NCBI GenBank assembly: GCA_031841125.1
Contig: CM063106.1
Span: 44,195,806 to 44,259,805 of the forward strand
Direction of reading: 5' to 3'
Source of the DNA: Acanthococcus lagerstroemiae
Lineage: Eukaryota > Arthropoda > Insecta > Hemiptera > Eriococcidae
DNA: 64,000 nucleotides
Positions 55,901 to 63,214 of this stretch are shown here, piece by piece (the first letter of the stretch is position 1; each line of letters starts with the position of its first letter). The notes beneath the pieces were generated by a model that ran no database searches, was not told the origin of the DNA, and saw only the letters and a program-made list of their open reading frames with translations. Both the position numbers and the translations under genes were made by a program.

Positions 55901-56655
55901 ACGCAACTTTACCCACAGTTTGGCGTGGGTAAAGTAGCACTTCAACACGAGGTATTTAGAAAAGTAACATTCTCGCTTTGTATCTTGTCGCAGTGTGCGG
56001 AAATTGCTCAAAATCACTTTTTTTGGTTCATCTATGTGAACAAATATCATTTGGTATGCAAAACTGGGTTTCCTTCACTTGCATCACAATATACAATTGT
56101 GACTTTTTTTTCTCTTTTCTAATATTACTCTCAACTCGAGTCCTAGAATCCGCCCTTTCCAGCATTACCTCAGAGACGTCGGGGAGGCTGTTAGGGCTGT
56201 CGTAGCCCACTTCTTTCTGGCCGAAAAACCGGTCTAGATCGAAATGTAGCGAGTTGCTACGTGGTCTCGAACCCGGGACCTCCGAAATCCGAGACCAGTG
56301 CGCTATCCACTCGGCCAACCAGACCCTTGTAAATCGGAAGATTTGAGCAACCCTCAATTCTCCCTCGGTGGGAAAGTTCTCATATCCTGAACTTAGCAAT
56401 AAATTATATGTACTGGCTTTGATGACACATTTCAGCTCTATATTCATTCTTCTTTCGACGTTTATAGATGCTCCAGTCAAAGAAATTTACTTCATCGCCT
56501 TAATCGACGTTCTGACGCATTATGGTGTAAAGAAGCAAGCGGCTAAAGCGGCGAAAACTGTTAAATACGGTTCAAATGTGGATGGGATTTCAACATGCGA
56601 CCCCGAACAATATGGCAAAAGGTTTATCGAATTTTTGTCTAAAGCAATCGAATGA
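31935..56655 (+). CDS. PIP4K: phosphatidylinositol 5-phosphate 4-kinase (PIP4K)
   Basis: Phosphorylates PI5P at the 4-position to give PI(4,5)P2; in animals it tunes PI5P levels, insulin/TOR signalling and vesicle traffic. Eight exons join in phase with GT-AG sites: 31935-32066, 32142-32239, 32311-32421, 33251-33389, 33481-33611, 49526-49694, 49782-50046, 56468-56655, giving 410 codons plus TGA, the family's normal length. Landmarks: '[19 protein letters not shown]' (about 25-43), the nucleotide-binding strand '[20 protein letters not shown]' (about 55-74), '[12 protein letters not shown]' (about 207), '[11 protein letters not shown]' (about 268), an acidic low-complexity insert with SP/TP sites (about 281-320), 'LID' metal-binding Asp (about 362), then the activation loop '[14 protein letters not shown]'. 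The wording throughout is type II PIPK rather than PIP5K. Introns 5 (15.9 kb) and 7 (6.4 kb) are transposon-filled. Confidence 0.95.
32422..33250. other. PIP4K intron 3
   Basis: 829 bp with no recognisable repeat. It ends in the weak acceptor 'tgatttgtag'. Confidence 0.7.
33612..34230. other. PIP4K intron 5, proximal part
   Basis: No repeat family or gene recognised. Confidence 0.4.
34233..34450 (+). pseudogene. LINE RT fragment in PIP4K intron 5 (part 1)
   Basis: Plus-strand remnants of an RTE-like RT: 'MKIKKNKTK(V)MVASS', then '[10 protein letters not shown]'-like text out of frame, then '[19 protein letters not shown]'. These correspond to the region after the catalytic YADD box. The longer minus-strand ORFs here are antisense shadows. 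Confidence 0.6.
34593..34788 (+). mobile_element. tRNA-derived SINE, sense copy
   Basis: Begins 'gggtctggttggctgagtgg' with a pol III A box (TGGCTGAGTGG, 34603-34613) and a B box (GGTTCGAGCCC, 34640-34650). The tRNA-like head is followed by an unrelated body ('gtagcaactcgctac', 'cctccccgacgtctctgagg', 'aaagggcggattctaggact') that matches 56127-56326 on the other strand. The tRNA head lacks a proper acceptor stem, so it is a SINE and not a tRNA gene. Confidence 0.85.
35200..35460 (+). pseudogene. LINE RT fragment in PIP4K intron 5 (part 2)
   Basis: Reads '[20 protein letters not shown]' then '[20 protein letters not shown]' and '[13 protein letters not shown]', the C-terminal domain of the same kind of LINE as part 1. 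The 34450-35200 stretch, with the SINE, separates them. Confidence 0.65.
35585..36467. mobile_element. 'TTCTGC'-rich hAT-like MITE with nested MITE
   Basis: Left end 'ctgtagacgaacaaaaattctgc' pairs with right end '...gcagaagttctgtccatctag'. Both flanks are rich in TTCTGC repeats. A smaller element sits inside (35903-36072). No 8-base duplication was confirmed. Confidence 0.5.
35903..36072. mobile_element. 170-bp MITE, TTCGGACCTAGCAA ends
   Basis: Terminal inverted repeats 'attcggacctagcaa' and 'ttgctaggtccgaat', perfect over 15 bases. No coding capacity. Confidence 0.7.
36470..37578. other. intron 5 sequence, no gene seen
   Basis: The ORF 36547-36924 (125 codons) shows no motif. A hairpin at about 37262-37335 ('tgtcacaagaaaagggcc' pairing with 'ggcctttttcttgtgccaca') is probably another small MITE. 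Confidence 0.45.
37579..37828. mobile_element. hAT-type MITE, CAGTGGCGTAGCCAGG end
   Basis: Complete 250-bp copy: left CAGTGGCGTAGCCAGG, right the complement of CAGTAGTGTAGCCAAAGG. The body matches the copy at 3237-3475. Confidence 0.65.
38259..39017 (-). mobile_element. hAT (Charlie/ZBED-like) element with transposase remnant
   Basis: Ends CAGTGGCTCTCAATC and complement of CAGTAGTTCTCAACG, the classic hAT-Charlie terminus. It is flanked by TTTAAGAC (38251-38258) and TTTTAGAC (39018-39025), 7 of 8 identical. On the minus strand 38554-38950 reads '[20 protein letters not shown]' then '[15 protein letters not shown]' and '[18 protein letters not shown]', as in ZBED5/SCAND3-like transposase proteins. 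The rest of the transposase is missing, so it is an internally deleted, inactive copy. Confidence 0.8.
39026..40058. other. intron 5 sequence, unassigned ORFs
   Basis: The ORF 39214-39648 (144 codons, plus) and its antisense ORF show no recognisable domain. 'gcagggtgtctaccagttcc' at about 39700 resembles a hAT-like terminus that recurs at 43291 ('cagggtgtctatctgtcatg'). Confidence 0.35.
40059..40652 (+). pseudogene. hAT-like transposase fragment with 3' terminus
   Basis: Two overlapping frames (40059-40325 and 40274-40510) together give '[17 protein letters not shown]', '[19 protein letters not shown]', '[10 protein letters not shown]', then '[20 protein letters not shown]'. This is the DGPNVN...LH(V)V...RW(V)EN core of a hAT-like transposon protein common in arthropods and cnidarians. 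It needs one frameshift. The element's end is probably the CAGTGGCGGAACC terminus, read as its complement at 40640-40652. Confidence 0.6.
40678..41118 (-). pseudogene. hAT transposase C-terminal dimerisation domain
   Basis: The minus-strand ORF of 146 codons carries '[20 protein letters not shown]' followed by '[20 protein letters not shown]', the hAT dimerisation signature in which 'P/L-(x)-STASVERxFS' is followed by 'KxRxSMxxxRLxxL'. The usual 'VERSFS' is VERVMC here. The N-terminal half is missing. It lies back to back with the fragment at 40059-40652. Confidence 0.75.
41240..41770 (+). repeat. GC-rich dispersed repeat, second copy
   Basis: Shares phrases with 7530-7830 (see there) but in rearranged order: the part resembling 7640-7800 comes first and the part resembling 7545-7640 second. 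Short ORFs inside are not conserved. Confidence 0.55.
41775..42225. other. intron 5 sequence, no gene seen
   Basis: No feature supported. Confidence 0.4.
42231..42369. mobile_element. hairpin MITE, related to 17945 and 25852
   Basis: Arms of about 55 bases: 'acatacgccattttgaatca' with 'taccccgcgcgtggatgccg' on the left, complemented on the right, around 'acacggtgcgctccgtgtag'. 'gatgccgaattgactac' at the arm/loop boundary is identical to the hairpins at 17945 and 25852, while the outer arms differ. Confidence 0.8.
42375..43445. other. intron 5 sequence, no gene seen
   Basis: 'gtggtcaccctga' near 42656 looks like one hAT-like terminus. A patch 'cggctcgtttcacaaactttcgcactcgttgtcaaaagctc' (about 43370-43411) is related, inverted, to 53300-53340. 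No gene. Confidence 0.4.
43450..44590 (-). pseudogene. RTE-like LINE, RT and C-terminal half
   Basis: Minus strand: 44246-44458 has '[13 protein letters not shown]', '[20 protein letters not shown]' and 'TIPKKAG', the start of an RTE-type polymerase domain. Decayed polymerase core follows, then 43535-43738 with '[20 protein letters not shown]' and 'QQIIKDVE'. It is the downstream half of the element whose 5' half is 47511-48845; the 2.9 kb foldback element divides them. Confidence 0.8.
44950..46240. repeat. palindromic degenerate minisatellite
   Basis: Dozens of imperfect units of about 45-65 bases built on 'gaatttcatcggaaattnttgg', 'aaaaaattccgataattt' and 'ccgaagaat'. To about 45560 the units read in one direction; from about 45580 to 46240 they read as the complement ('aaattatcggaaatttttcc', 'gatgagattct'). 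The array is therefore itself a large imperfect palindrome. Confidence 0.8.
46330..47400. repeat. array of about 280-bp units within the foldback element
   Basis: About four diverged direct copies of a unit containing 'acgatgtgca(t/g)(a/g)aagccac', 'tctgcattcagaaagtcaaaaatttgt', 'ccccc...aattgatgaatttt' and 'gacctcgaaaaccccc'. The left half of the element holds only one such unit. Confidence 0.65.
47511..48845 (-). pseudogene. RTE-like LINE, endonuclease half
   Basis: Minus strand 48623-48838 opens '[20 protein letters not shown]' and has '[12 protein letters not shown]'. 48325-48603 has 'QVYMPTN' and '[12 protein letters not shown]'. These are the APE-type endonuclease motifs (TWNVRSL, E/RW, YAPT-like, GDWNA) in the wording of CFDP2/RTE-BovB proteins. 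47802-48092 and 47515-47674 carry the linker to the polymerase ('SDH'-less, charged helices, 'YRKVKMEF'). Several stops and frameshifts. Confidence 0.8.
48850..49285. other. intron 5, distal part
   Basis: No gene. 'cacggtatcacccaataggagg' at 49120 loosely resembles pieces of the neighbouring hairpin MITE. Confidence 0.4.
49288..49426. mobile_element. hairpin MITE 100 bp upstream of PIP4K exon 6
   Basis: Arms of about 55 bases: 'gacctattatggaacttttatcacgatac' with 'cacaaatcgttacaatggtaac' pairs with the complement up to '...cataataagtctccagg'. A second copy lies at 55350-55489 in intron 7. Confidence 0.85.
50511..50699 (-). CDS. unrecognised 62-codon ORF in PIP4K intron 7
   Basis: Begins '[20 protein letters not shown]' and ends 'FQQGILNGK'. 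Its composition is protein-like (amphipathic helices, mixed charge), and the start context is acceptable. However, part of its sequence (50608-50640, 'tctggtccagttaggaaacat') is inverted-repeated at 50726-50760, which argues that it lies in a repeat. No known domain. Confidence 0.25.
   Translation of the reverse strand: MTLKGKDRVQEHVISAVKKLCFLTGPDFRQFINCLGTNEKKYGKNVQKLRSMVFQQGILNGK
50900..51195. repeat. intron 7 dispersed repeat, copy A
   Basis: Shares 'gatgaaacttgactttcattt', 'tcgacaaattttt', 'aaaatttgccgatttttcat', 'gaacagttacaaaatttgccg' and 'ccccctcccccc...cgtccctg' with 52680-52980, in the same order. Confidence 0.7.
51200..52670. other. intron 7 sequence, no gene seen
   Basis: C-run followed by A-run at about 51380-51405. 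ORFs at 51609-51812 (minus) and 52002-52205 (plus) show no motif. Confidence 0.4.
52675..52982. repeat. intron 7 dispersed repeat, copy B
   Basis: Second copy of the family at 50900-51195, ending 'ataatttcgcccctggga'. It includes a short '(caaa)n' step near 52858-52874. Confidence 0.7.
53060..53205. repeat. 'ttaagcc'-rich low-complexity patch
   Basis: 'taagcc(a/g)' occurs about eight times in 130 bases, like the edges of the hAT MITE at 15875. It may be one end of a related element. Confidence 0.5.
53473..53613. mobile_element. hairpin MITE, diverged member
   Basis: Arms pair 'aacctgagtactgaaatctgcc', 'gagtcgcttggtgcccg' with '...cgggcaccaagcgactgaga', 'atggcggatgtcagtactcggtt'. The loop 'gtgcggcacgttccgcgtag' resembles 'acacggtgcgctccgtgtag' of the hairpin at 42231. 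Confidence 0.75.
53625..54010. other. intron 7 sequence, no gene seen
   Basis: 'atgcgc/gcgcat' steps near 53935-53985 recur near 55745-55785, the two flanks of the insertion at 54012-54971 and beyond. Confidence 0.4.
54012..54971. mobile_element. MITE, GAATCGGTTAGAACCAAAAG ends
   Basis: The left end 'gaatcggttagaaccaaaag' plus 'gggtcaagtcca' is the perfect complement of 54940-54971 over about 31 bases. A third copy of the motif (54205-54232, 'tggacttgatcccttttggt' plus 'tctgacc') points the same way as the right end, suggesting an internal rearrangement or a nested copy. No transposase; ORFs inside show no motif. Confidence 0.75.
55350..55489. mobile_element. hairpin MITE, second copy, intron 7
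   Basis: 'ttttatcacgataccacaaa', 'caaatcgttacag', 'taccactgtaagatttgt' and 'gatatcgtgataaaaagttt', 'cataataggtctccag' align with 49288-49426. A short internal duplication, 'accacaaaccacaaa', is the main difference. Confidence 0.8.
55500..56120. other. intron 7 sequence, no gene seen
   Basis: Overlapping short ORFs without motif. Confidence 0.4.
56127..56326 (-). mobile_element. tRNA-derived SINE, antisense copy
   Basis: On the minus strand: A box TGGCCGAGTGG (56307-56317) and B box GGGTTCGAGACC (56262-56273), then the same body as 34593-34788. It lies about 140 bases before PIP4K exon 8 in opposite orientation to the intron 5 copy. Confidence 0.85.
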
Positions 56656-57566
56656 TGTACTCCAAGTTAATTTTTTATTTCGCGTTACCCAACTGGTTTT
56701 TTTTTCTTTTTTATTTTCTTCTTCATTTTACTGTATGAATTACTTAGTCAGTATTTACATATTCTATTATGTATGTATTAAGTACGCTGTCGTCTTTTTT
56801 AGTGTTCTGCCAAAGGTTCCTCAAGTTATCGGAGGTATAAATTATATGGAAGCGCGATTCTTTTGTACTCGCGAATGCGTTATATTCGCGAATTACATTA
56901 CAGGAACGAATGCACGTTGATTAAACGTCGTTCTCGCGTTACTTTAACGGGCGTTTGTGAAATATAGTTTTTAGGAGCATGATTCCTCCTCTTTCTTCTC
57001 GTTTTCTTCTTAAGATTTGTTTTCAAATTACCGTTGTCGAAATTTCACTATGTGATCTGTCGCATTACTACATAAGAGTGTAATTGATGTTCTTGTTTCT
57101 TCCCTACGTTTAGAGTTAACATTTAAATCAAAATTTAGACAAATTAGAATTTTAGTATCTGTTACGATACCGAACTGTGGTTCCCTTTTATCAAAATGAA
57201 ATATGTTAACGAATTTTTGTTCCTATTGTTATTGTTCGTCGTTCATCCGATCAAGTTCGCACTCGCCGTTTCGTTCTACAGATGTGTATCTAATTTTATT
57301 GACGTGCGAGCGATTCGATTGAAATTATTGTTCGTGACACCTTTTATTCGCATATTTTTCAGCTTTCGACTCTTACTTGGTGAGCGTGAATTCACTTAAT
57401 GGCTTCTGTTTTCCCATTTCTAAATATGCTTCACTTTAGGACAATGAAGTTTGTTAGCATAAAATATATTTATACCTTTATACGAACTTTATTATGAAAC
57501 TATAGTATGTACAATAAAAGGTCTCAATTAATGTTGTTTCTAAGCGCGGAATAGACATGGCAAAAA
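56656..57566 (+). promoter_or_regulatory. PIP4K 3' UTR with convergent polyA signals
   Basis: AATAAA for the plus strand lies at 57513-57518. TTTATT at 57488-57493 is AATAAA for the minus-strand CISD3 gene. If both are used, the two transcripts overlap at their 3' ends. The ORFs at 56576-56920 and 57196-57399 are probably UTR by-products. Confidence 0.5.
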
Positions 57567-58167
57567 CTAACCAGTGGCAACTACTTTCAATTTACACGCC
57601 TCCTGAACTTGTGGATCACGATGTGAACCATCGCAGAATGGTCGATTCTTCGTTTGTTTGCAGTTGCACAACCAATATTCCTTCGTTTCAGCTACTTGAA
57701 ATAACACTGGTTTCAGGTTAATTGGTAACTGTTGATTTTGGTGGGTTCTATCACACAGCGGCTGTAATGAGATTGATAATAGAAAGCGATCCAACGAGGG
57801 TAAACTAAAATATGTTTATTCATACGTACTTGATTATGCCCCCAACCACAGGAACACCATAAATATTTTTCATCCTTGTTCAACAGCATCTTGAAAGGTT
57901 TACAGTCGTAAACTACACCTTTCTCTGGCTGCAAATGAGCCGTAATATAACGTTCCAATATATTCTTCGGAATTTCAGAGTTGTCTTCTATTCTCCGTCT
58001 TCGCTTTGACGAGATGAGACGAATTAGTTTGGTTACAATCGGCTGGAAACAGGAAACTAACTTATGGCGCACCGGCACAATGATATAGAAAATTGATAAG
58101 AGACGATACATACTTTCGGCGAGATTCGATTCTTCACGTTATTGATGAGGATCTGTAACGAGCTCAT
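57567..58167 (-). CDS. CISD3: CDGSH iron-sulfur domain protein 3 (CISD3)
   Basis: A mitochondrial-matrix protein carrying two [2Fe-2S] clusters, each held by three Cys and one His; it functions in iron and redox balance. Three in-phase exons on the minus strand: 58114-58167, 57830-58042, 57567-57761, giving 153 codons and TAG. The first cluster motif is 'CSCGWGHNQPLCDRTH' across the exon 2/3 junction; the second is 'CNCKQTKNRPFCDGSH'. Two motifs distinguish CISD3 from the single-motif CISD1/2. The N-terminus 'MSSLQILINNVKNRISPK' and 'LIRLISSKRRRR' fit a mitochondrial targeting signal. The alternative start at 58111 reads through the first intron and is less likely. The first motif has CDRTH rather than CDGTH/CDGSH; the ligands are kept. 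Confidence 0.9.
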
Positions 58168-58199
58168 TATGATAAATTTCAAATGTGAATAATCCTACA

Positions 58200-58645
58200 A
58201 GGAAGAGTAAATCAAAGCAATGCGATGGTTAAATTTTCTGTTTATTCCGAGTTGATCTGCATTTTTAGTATCGCAAGCAATTCCAAACAAATCGACTTCT
58301 AGTGACGACCTTTATGCATCTATACTCCATTTCACGAAAGAAACGCCCGAGTTATCACGTTATCAGCGAAAAATGTAGACAAGATTCACAAGAGTGCTCG
58401 TCGTTCGTTTGCCACAGAATCTCTTCTTTCTCAAAAATCCTTGTTCTAGTACTGAAAGGTTCAAAAAGAAACTGAAAACTTCGGCTGATACATAGAATTT
58501 GCATAGAATACAGAACTTTTGTTCGCGAAATAAAGAATGCACAGATCGGCGCGTTTGTTTAGTCTAGTTTAGTGAACGAAGAGGCCCGTTGCCCGTTCAC
58601 CGGCGTTTCTTGTGAGCTCTGAGCTGACAGGAAGAAAAGGACCTT
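58200..58645. other. intergenic between CISD3 and NAE1
   Basis: Holds the presumptive CISD3 promoter. No gene or repeat recognised. Confidence 0.4.
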
Positions 58646-58649
58646 AACG

Positions 58650-58930
58650 CAAAAAAAAGATTTTTGTGATAACAACTGTTCCATTTTTGACATTTTGACT
58701 AATTTTTGGCCGCTCTTTCGGGTGGAAACGTGGTATTGTAGAAAAAATTCTAAAAAATTTTACCAAAGGGCTGTACCTGTAAGTTCTTCAAAGTTGAATG
58801 TCTACGTAATGTGAAAACTGAAGTTTATCCGCTCTCCTGTAAAATTTACATTTTTGCGCTTGCATCGGGGGCCCAATTTTGAAAAATTCTACGTTCACTC
58901 TTTCCATTTCCGATGATTTGGACTAATAAC
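58650..58930 (-). mobile_element. GGACGC-family element, left part
   Basis: The complement of 9440-9535 (see there), plus 'gcccaattttgaaaaattctac' and 'ctctttcca', the family's internal core. It continues at 60298-60370 after the insertion at 58931-60297. Confidence 0.6.
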
Positions 58931-60297
58931 CAGAGATGCCGAACGGGAACGATGAACGAACGACTCGTTCTTCGTTCCTTCAGCTAGGGAACGACGCCGT
59001 TCCGTTCTTTTTTCGTTCCGGAACGAGGAACGGAACGACGGAACGGCCGTTCCCTTATCAGTATTATTCCCCTATCATTTCGCCATAAGCCTGATTGTTT
59101 ATTTTTATTCGCAATTTGTAAAATTAATTTTAATTTCTAATGAAGGAAATAGAATTTTTCATGCCTTCACCTTAATTCGCTGCAGGTAGAGGTTGCACTA
59201 TTTTTATTTTTATGAAGAAAGTACCTGCGAGTAAACTGAATCCACCTTTGTTGTTACCTACAAATTTCAAGATTCAGGTACTCCTCATGTTCCTTAATTG
59301 TCGATTTGAGATCGGTTGTTATCGGTGAAATTAATGATGATTGGTGTGTCAAGTCTGTTTCCTTGCCATTCTTGTTGATAGTGAAAACATATTTTATGAA
59401 ATAATATTTCTCTATCTACGCAACATGATAACCAGGGTTGAGATTTTTATGCTTTTGCATATTTTTTGCCATTGCTTCACTGAACACTTACCTTTACAAA
59501 CTGTAAGCTTTGAAGTAAAATGAGCCATATATTTAGAAAAGCATTTTTTGTATATTTTATGGGTAGTTGCTTATTATTTTCGACTATTTTTAAAATTCTT
59601 AGGGCACTTTCTGGCATATTTTCACAAATTTACAGTTTTAAGGACATAAAAATGCATATTTCACTAGATTTACTCATTCTTTCTCAGGAAATGGCAACTC
59701 TGTCAAAGGAACTTCGAACTTGGTGAACCAAAAGAAAAAGAACAAAGTCGCCTCTTTCTTTCTTCTCTACCATCAAACTTTGTTACAATACTTTTCATTT
59801 TTTATTTCAGTTCAGTACATTATATACTGATGCAGAGCCTATTTTAGGAGAAATTTGGAACTGCATTGTATAATATGATTCTGCATACAAAATTTTTCGT
59901 CCTCCTCCTCACGAATAAACTTATAATATTCGGCAAACTGAGGCCATGGACCTGCAGTTTCCGACTGTTCGTTGCACTCATCCGTCATTATTTAATAAAC
60001 TTTAAAATGCGAACGAAAAGTATAATTTAAAAAATATGGAAAGATTTGCTGATATATATCTACGGTTTTGTTACTCAAATGAACGAATGAGCCCTTCCCT
60101 TCCCCTACCGCCCTCGAAAAAAGATTATTTCGCGCCTTTTTTTTTTAAATTGGCAATTGGACTTTGTGGAGCGTGGTATTTCGAAAATTTTCTTCCGGCT
60201 GTACCTGTGAACGTCGTTCGGAAACGTAATGTAAACAGAACGGGAACGTGAAACGAGTGCATCGGGCCTTTAAATTCTCGTACTCTTTCCATCTCTG
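58931..60297. mobile_element. candidate hAT insertion within GGACGC element
   Basis: Left CAGAGATGCCGAACGGG, right complement of CAGAGATGGAAAGAG, bordered by CTAATAAC on both sides (58923-58930 and 60298-60305). A 'gaacg/cgttc'-rich patch follows the left end (58938-59055). The caution is that CTAATAAC is also part of the host family, and a second degenerate copy of host sequence (about 60130-60290) precedes the right end. The termini may therefore partly be coincidence. Confidence 0.45.
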
Positions 60298-60370
60298 CTA
60301 ATAACTCATTTTGTTTCCAAATTTTTCAAATGTGAATTGGTTCTCTTTTGTTGAACTGCGTCCAATGAAT
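60298..60370. mobile_element. GGACGC-family element, right end
   Basis: 'ctaataactcattttgtttcc' then 'ggttctcttttgttgaactgcgtccaa' matches the right ends at 9333, 31085 and 31348. Confidence 0.6.
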
Positions 60371-60657
60371 TTCGATTAAAACATCGATATTTTGAACTTT
60401 GGTACTTGGATTGTTTGGATTAATCGTTATCACTTCCCCGGTTTCTGACTTGAATGTCTCCATTGGGATGATTATGAATTATGAGCAATTATTGAGGTGT
60501 ACTATTATATTATTATGATAGGCTCGTGCCTTCTTTCTGATTTCGGGAGTGCTGAAGTGATTAATCAATTAATAGTTTCGATTCAAAAATTCTTAATTAT
60601 GCATTCTGTATGTTCTTCCGCCTAGTGTTAAATTTTTATCATTTCGTTGAAGTATCT
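60371..60657 (+). promoter_or_regulatory. NAE1 upstream region
   Basis: Sequence before the NAE1 start codon. No defined promoter element was recognised. It may contain the 5' UTR. Confidence 0.3.
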
Positions 60658-63214
60658 ATGGATTCTATGTCACCTAAATCCCCGGAGCAATCGGAGAAAA
60701 CCAAAAAATACGATCGCCAGTTAAGGTATTGTAATCATTCTTACTCGCCGAGTTCATATACTTAAACACCGATTGTTTGCAAACGCTATTTGATTTTGTG
60801 TTCTACAGATTATGGGGTGATCATGGACAGCAAGCATTAGAATTATCTCACGTCTGTCTCATCAACGCTACTGCTCTAGGTACTGAAATTATTAAATCTT
60901 TGGTCCTGCCCGGGATCGGTTCATTCACAATTATCGACAGTGGAAAAATACGCGAGGAGGATGTCAGTGCTAAGTAATTTCTTCAAATATTATCACAAAA
61001 CCATGCCGATACTTTATTTGCGCATTATAAATTCTAATTTATAGTATGTGTTCGTAGTTTCTTTCTCGATGAGGAAAGCATTGGTAAATCAAAAGCTGAA
61101 GTGGCTACTCGTTTTCTTCTCGAGTTGAATCCGGATGTTCACGGAGATTTTATCGACGAGAGTGTACAACAGATCCTTGAAAATAATCCTTCATTCTTCA
61201 ATTCTTTTTCTGTCGTTATTGGAATCGCCTTAACAGAATCGTGAGTTACTGCTGTAATTTAGTATAAGAGCTGCATTTTATATAATTGATTATAGTATCT
61301 GCATTTTTTAATGTAACCGTTTTACATTCTGCAGTGAAAGCATTCTTCTAGCTGCGAAGCTGTGGGAGCTGAATGTACCACTGTTATTATGTCGGAGTTA
61401 CGGCTTTACTGGCATGGCCAGATTGCAAATAAAAGAGCACACGGTTATTAAATCGCATCCCGATAATCAGAACACTAATTTTCGTATTCTGGATCCATTC
61501 CCGTCGTTAAAAACTTACCTAGAATCGTTTGATTTGGATTCAATGGAGCTGAAAGATCACGCTCATGTTCCGTTTGTCGTTGTTTTATATAAATACGTGC
61601 AAGACTTCGTAAAAGTATTCAATAAGGTCCCGCAAACGTATAAAGAAAAAGAAACGCTGAGGGAAATGATTCGGAAAGGTATGTAGTAAATATAAGAAGC
61701 ATTCGCTGTGTGAGACCGGAATTCAAAAACATGAAATAATGATTAAAGATACGTGAAAAGTTGCAAATATGCACTCTAAAATGAAAAACAGTGTCTATTG
61801 AATTATTTGAGTATTTATAGGTCTTAAAATGAAAAACCAATTTCCAAAAAATGTAAATAGTTTTTCAAAGTAGATATTTCAAAACAATTATCTTCACGTT
61901 TTTACAGTTTGAAGTGAAAATAGTTCTCAGAACAACTATTGTCATTTTCTTAAGATATAGAAAAATATGTTTTGAGGATAAAAATCCCTATTTCAAATAG
62001 AAAATTGGTATTTTCAATTTTGTACTAAATATTTTGACACAGCTCTGATAACTGATTTTGCAGGTCTGAAATGTGATGATAACGGATTACCGCATGCTGA
62101 AGAAAATTTCGAAGAGGCCATAAGAGCTGTGAATTATGCGTTAACTTCGCTCACGATCCCTAGTGAAATTACCAAATTACTAAATGATGATTGTTGCGTG
62201 AATTTGACTATGAAGGTGAGAGAATTTCGAGTATGTGTTGATTGTATACCCCCAGCAGAGGTTATAGCGTATTGTTGTTGTAGAGTAAACCGTTCTGGGT
62301 AATGGCCAGAGCACTGAAGGATTTCGTCGAAAAAGAAGGACATTTACCCGCGCGGGGAACATTACCGGATATGACTGCAGAAACGCAACATTACGTAAAA
62401 CTACAGCAAATGTGAGTGTGCAATTTGAATAACGAATTCCTGGAACAACATGTAGTAATTCTTTACAGACTGGCCCACTAGTGTTTTTACAACATAATAA
62501 CTGCATAATTTTCCATTTTTCTCTGTGCAGTTACCGAACGCAAGCTGCCAAAGATGCAGATACGGTGTTTCGTAGAGTACAGCAGTTGCTGAGACAGTTG
62601 AATCAGCCTCCTGATTTTATTTCAGAGCAGGATGTACAGCTGTTCTGTAAATATTCGACTGACTTGAGGGTTATTCGTACTTCGTGTATTAGTCATGAAT
62701 ATCTTGATAAATCTTACAAGTCGAATTACATTGGTAAGTGATTTTGAATTTTTGCAGTTGCGGCGGTAAAGCTGTGAAGAGACTCGTAGCGTTGCAGATT
62801 TAGTTATCGAATGAGAGAATTTTATGTTACAGTATTTTTTAGTTTAAAACACAGTATATTCATAAACATTCAGCTTGATATTGCGAGAATAGTTGGAAAC
62901 TGCTTCTTTGTTCGTATTGCGTATAATAAATATATTTAGAACTGTAGAAACTTAATTCTGGTAACGTACTGAGGAATGCATAAATTGGATCCAATGATCG
63001 GTTTCTGGAAATTCTTCAGGTGAAATTATAATACATATGTTTGTAACTAGAAATAATTTATTTCGGTGTTTTCGTAGCATCCCAATTAGAAGATCCTGAT
63101 AGCATGATGGAACTTTACGTTGTTTTACGAAGCATCGAACGCTTTTACTCGGAATACAAAGAGTATCCCGGTGACTTAGATGATCACGTGGAACCTGATA
63201 TAGTCAAACTGAAG
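60658..63214 (+). CDS. NAE1: NEDD8-activating enzyme E1 regulatory subunit, 3' end outside window
   Basis: NAE1 (APP-BP1) pairs with UBA3 to form the E1 that adenylates NEDD8 and loads it for cullin neddylation. Eight exons join in phase: 60658-60725, 60809-60973, 61058-61240, 61335-61678, 62064-62215, 62284-62411, 62531-62733, 63078-63214, giving 460 codons. Evidence: the E1 signature '[19 protein letters not shown]' (about 17-35), the Rossmann segment '[30 protein letters not shown]' in parts (about 37-66), '[17 protein letters not shown]', and '[13 protein letters not shown]'. The glycine-poor nucleotide loop and lack of a catalytic Cys fit the pseudo-E1 half rather than UBA3. Human NAE1 has 534 residues; the last 70 or so are not in 63215-64000. 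Confidence 0.95.

Noticed and set aside
56028..56480. 150-codon minus-strand ORF
   Set aside because: It runs through the antisense SINE and across PIP4K exon 8's acceptor. It is not conserved in the other SINE copy.
31935..56655. PIP5K (type I) as the identity of the lipid kinase
   Set aside because: The N-terminal 'VMWGVNH'-type segment, the nucleotide-loop wording and the C-terminal '[11 protein letters not shown]' ending follow type II PIP4K.
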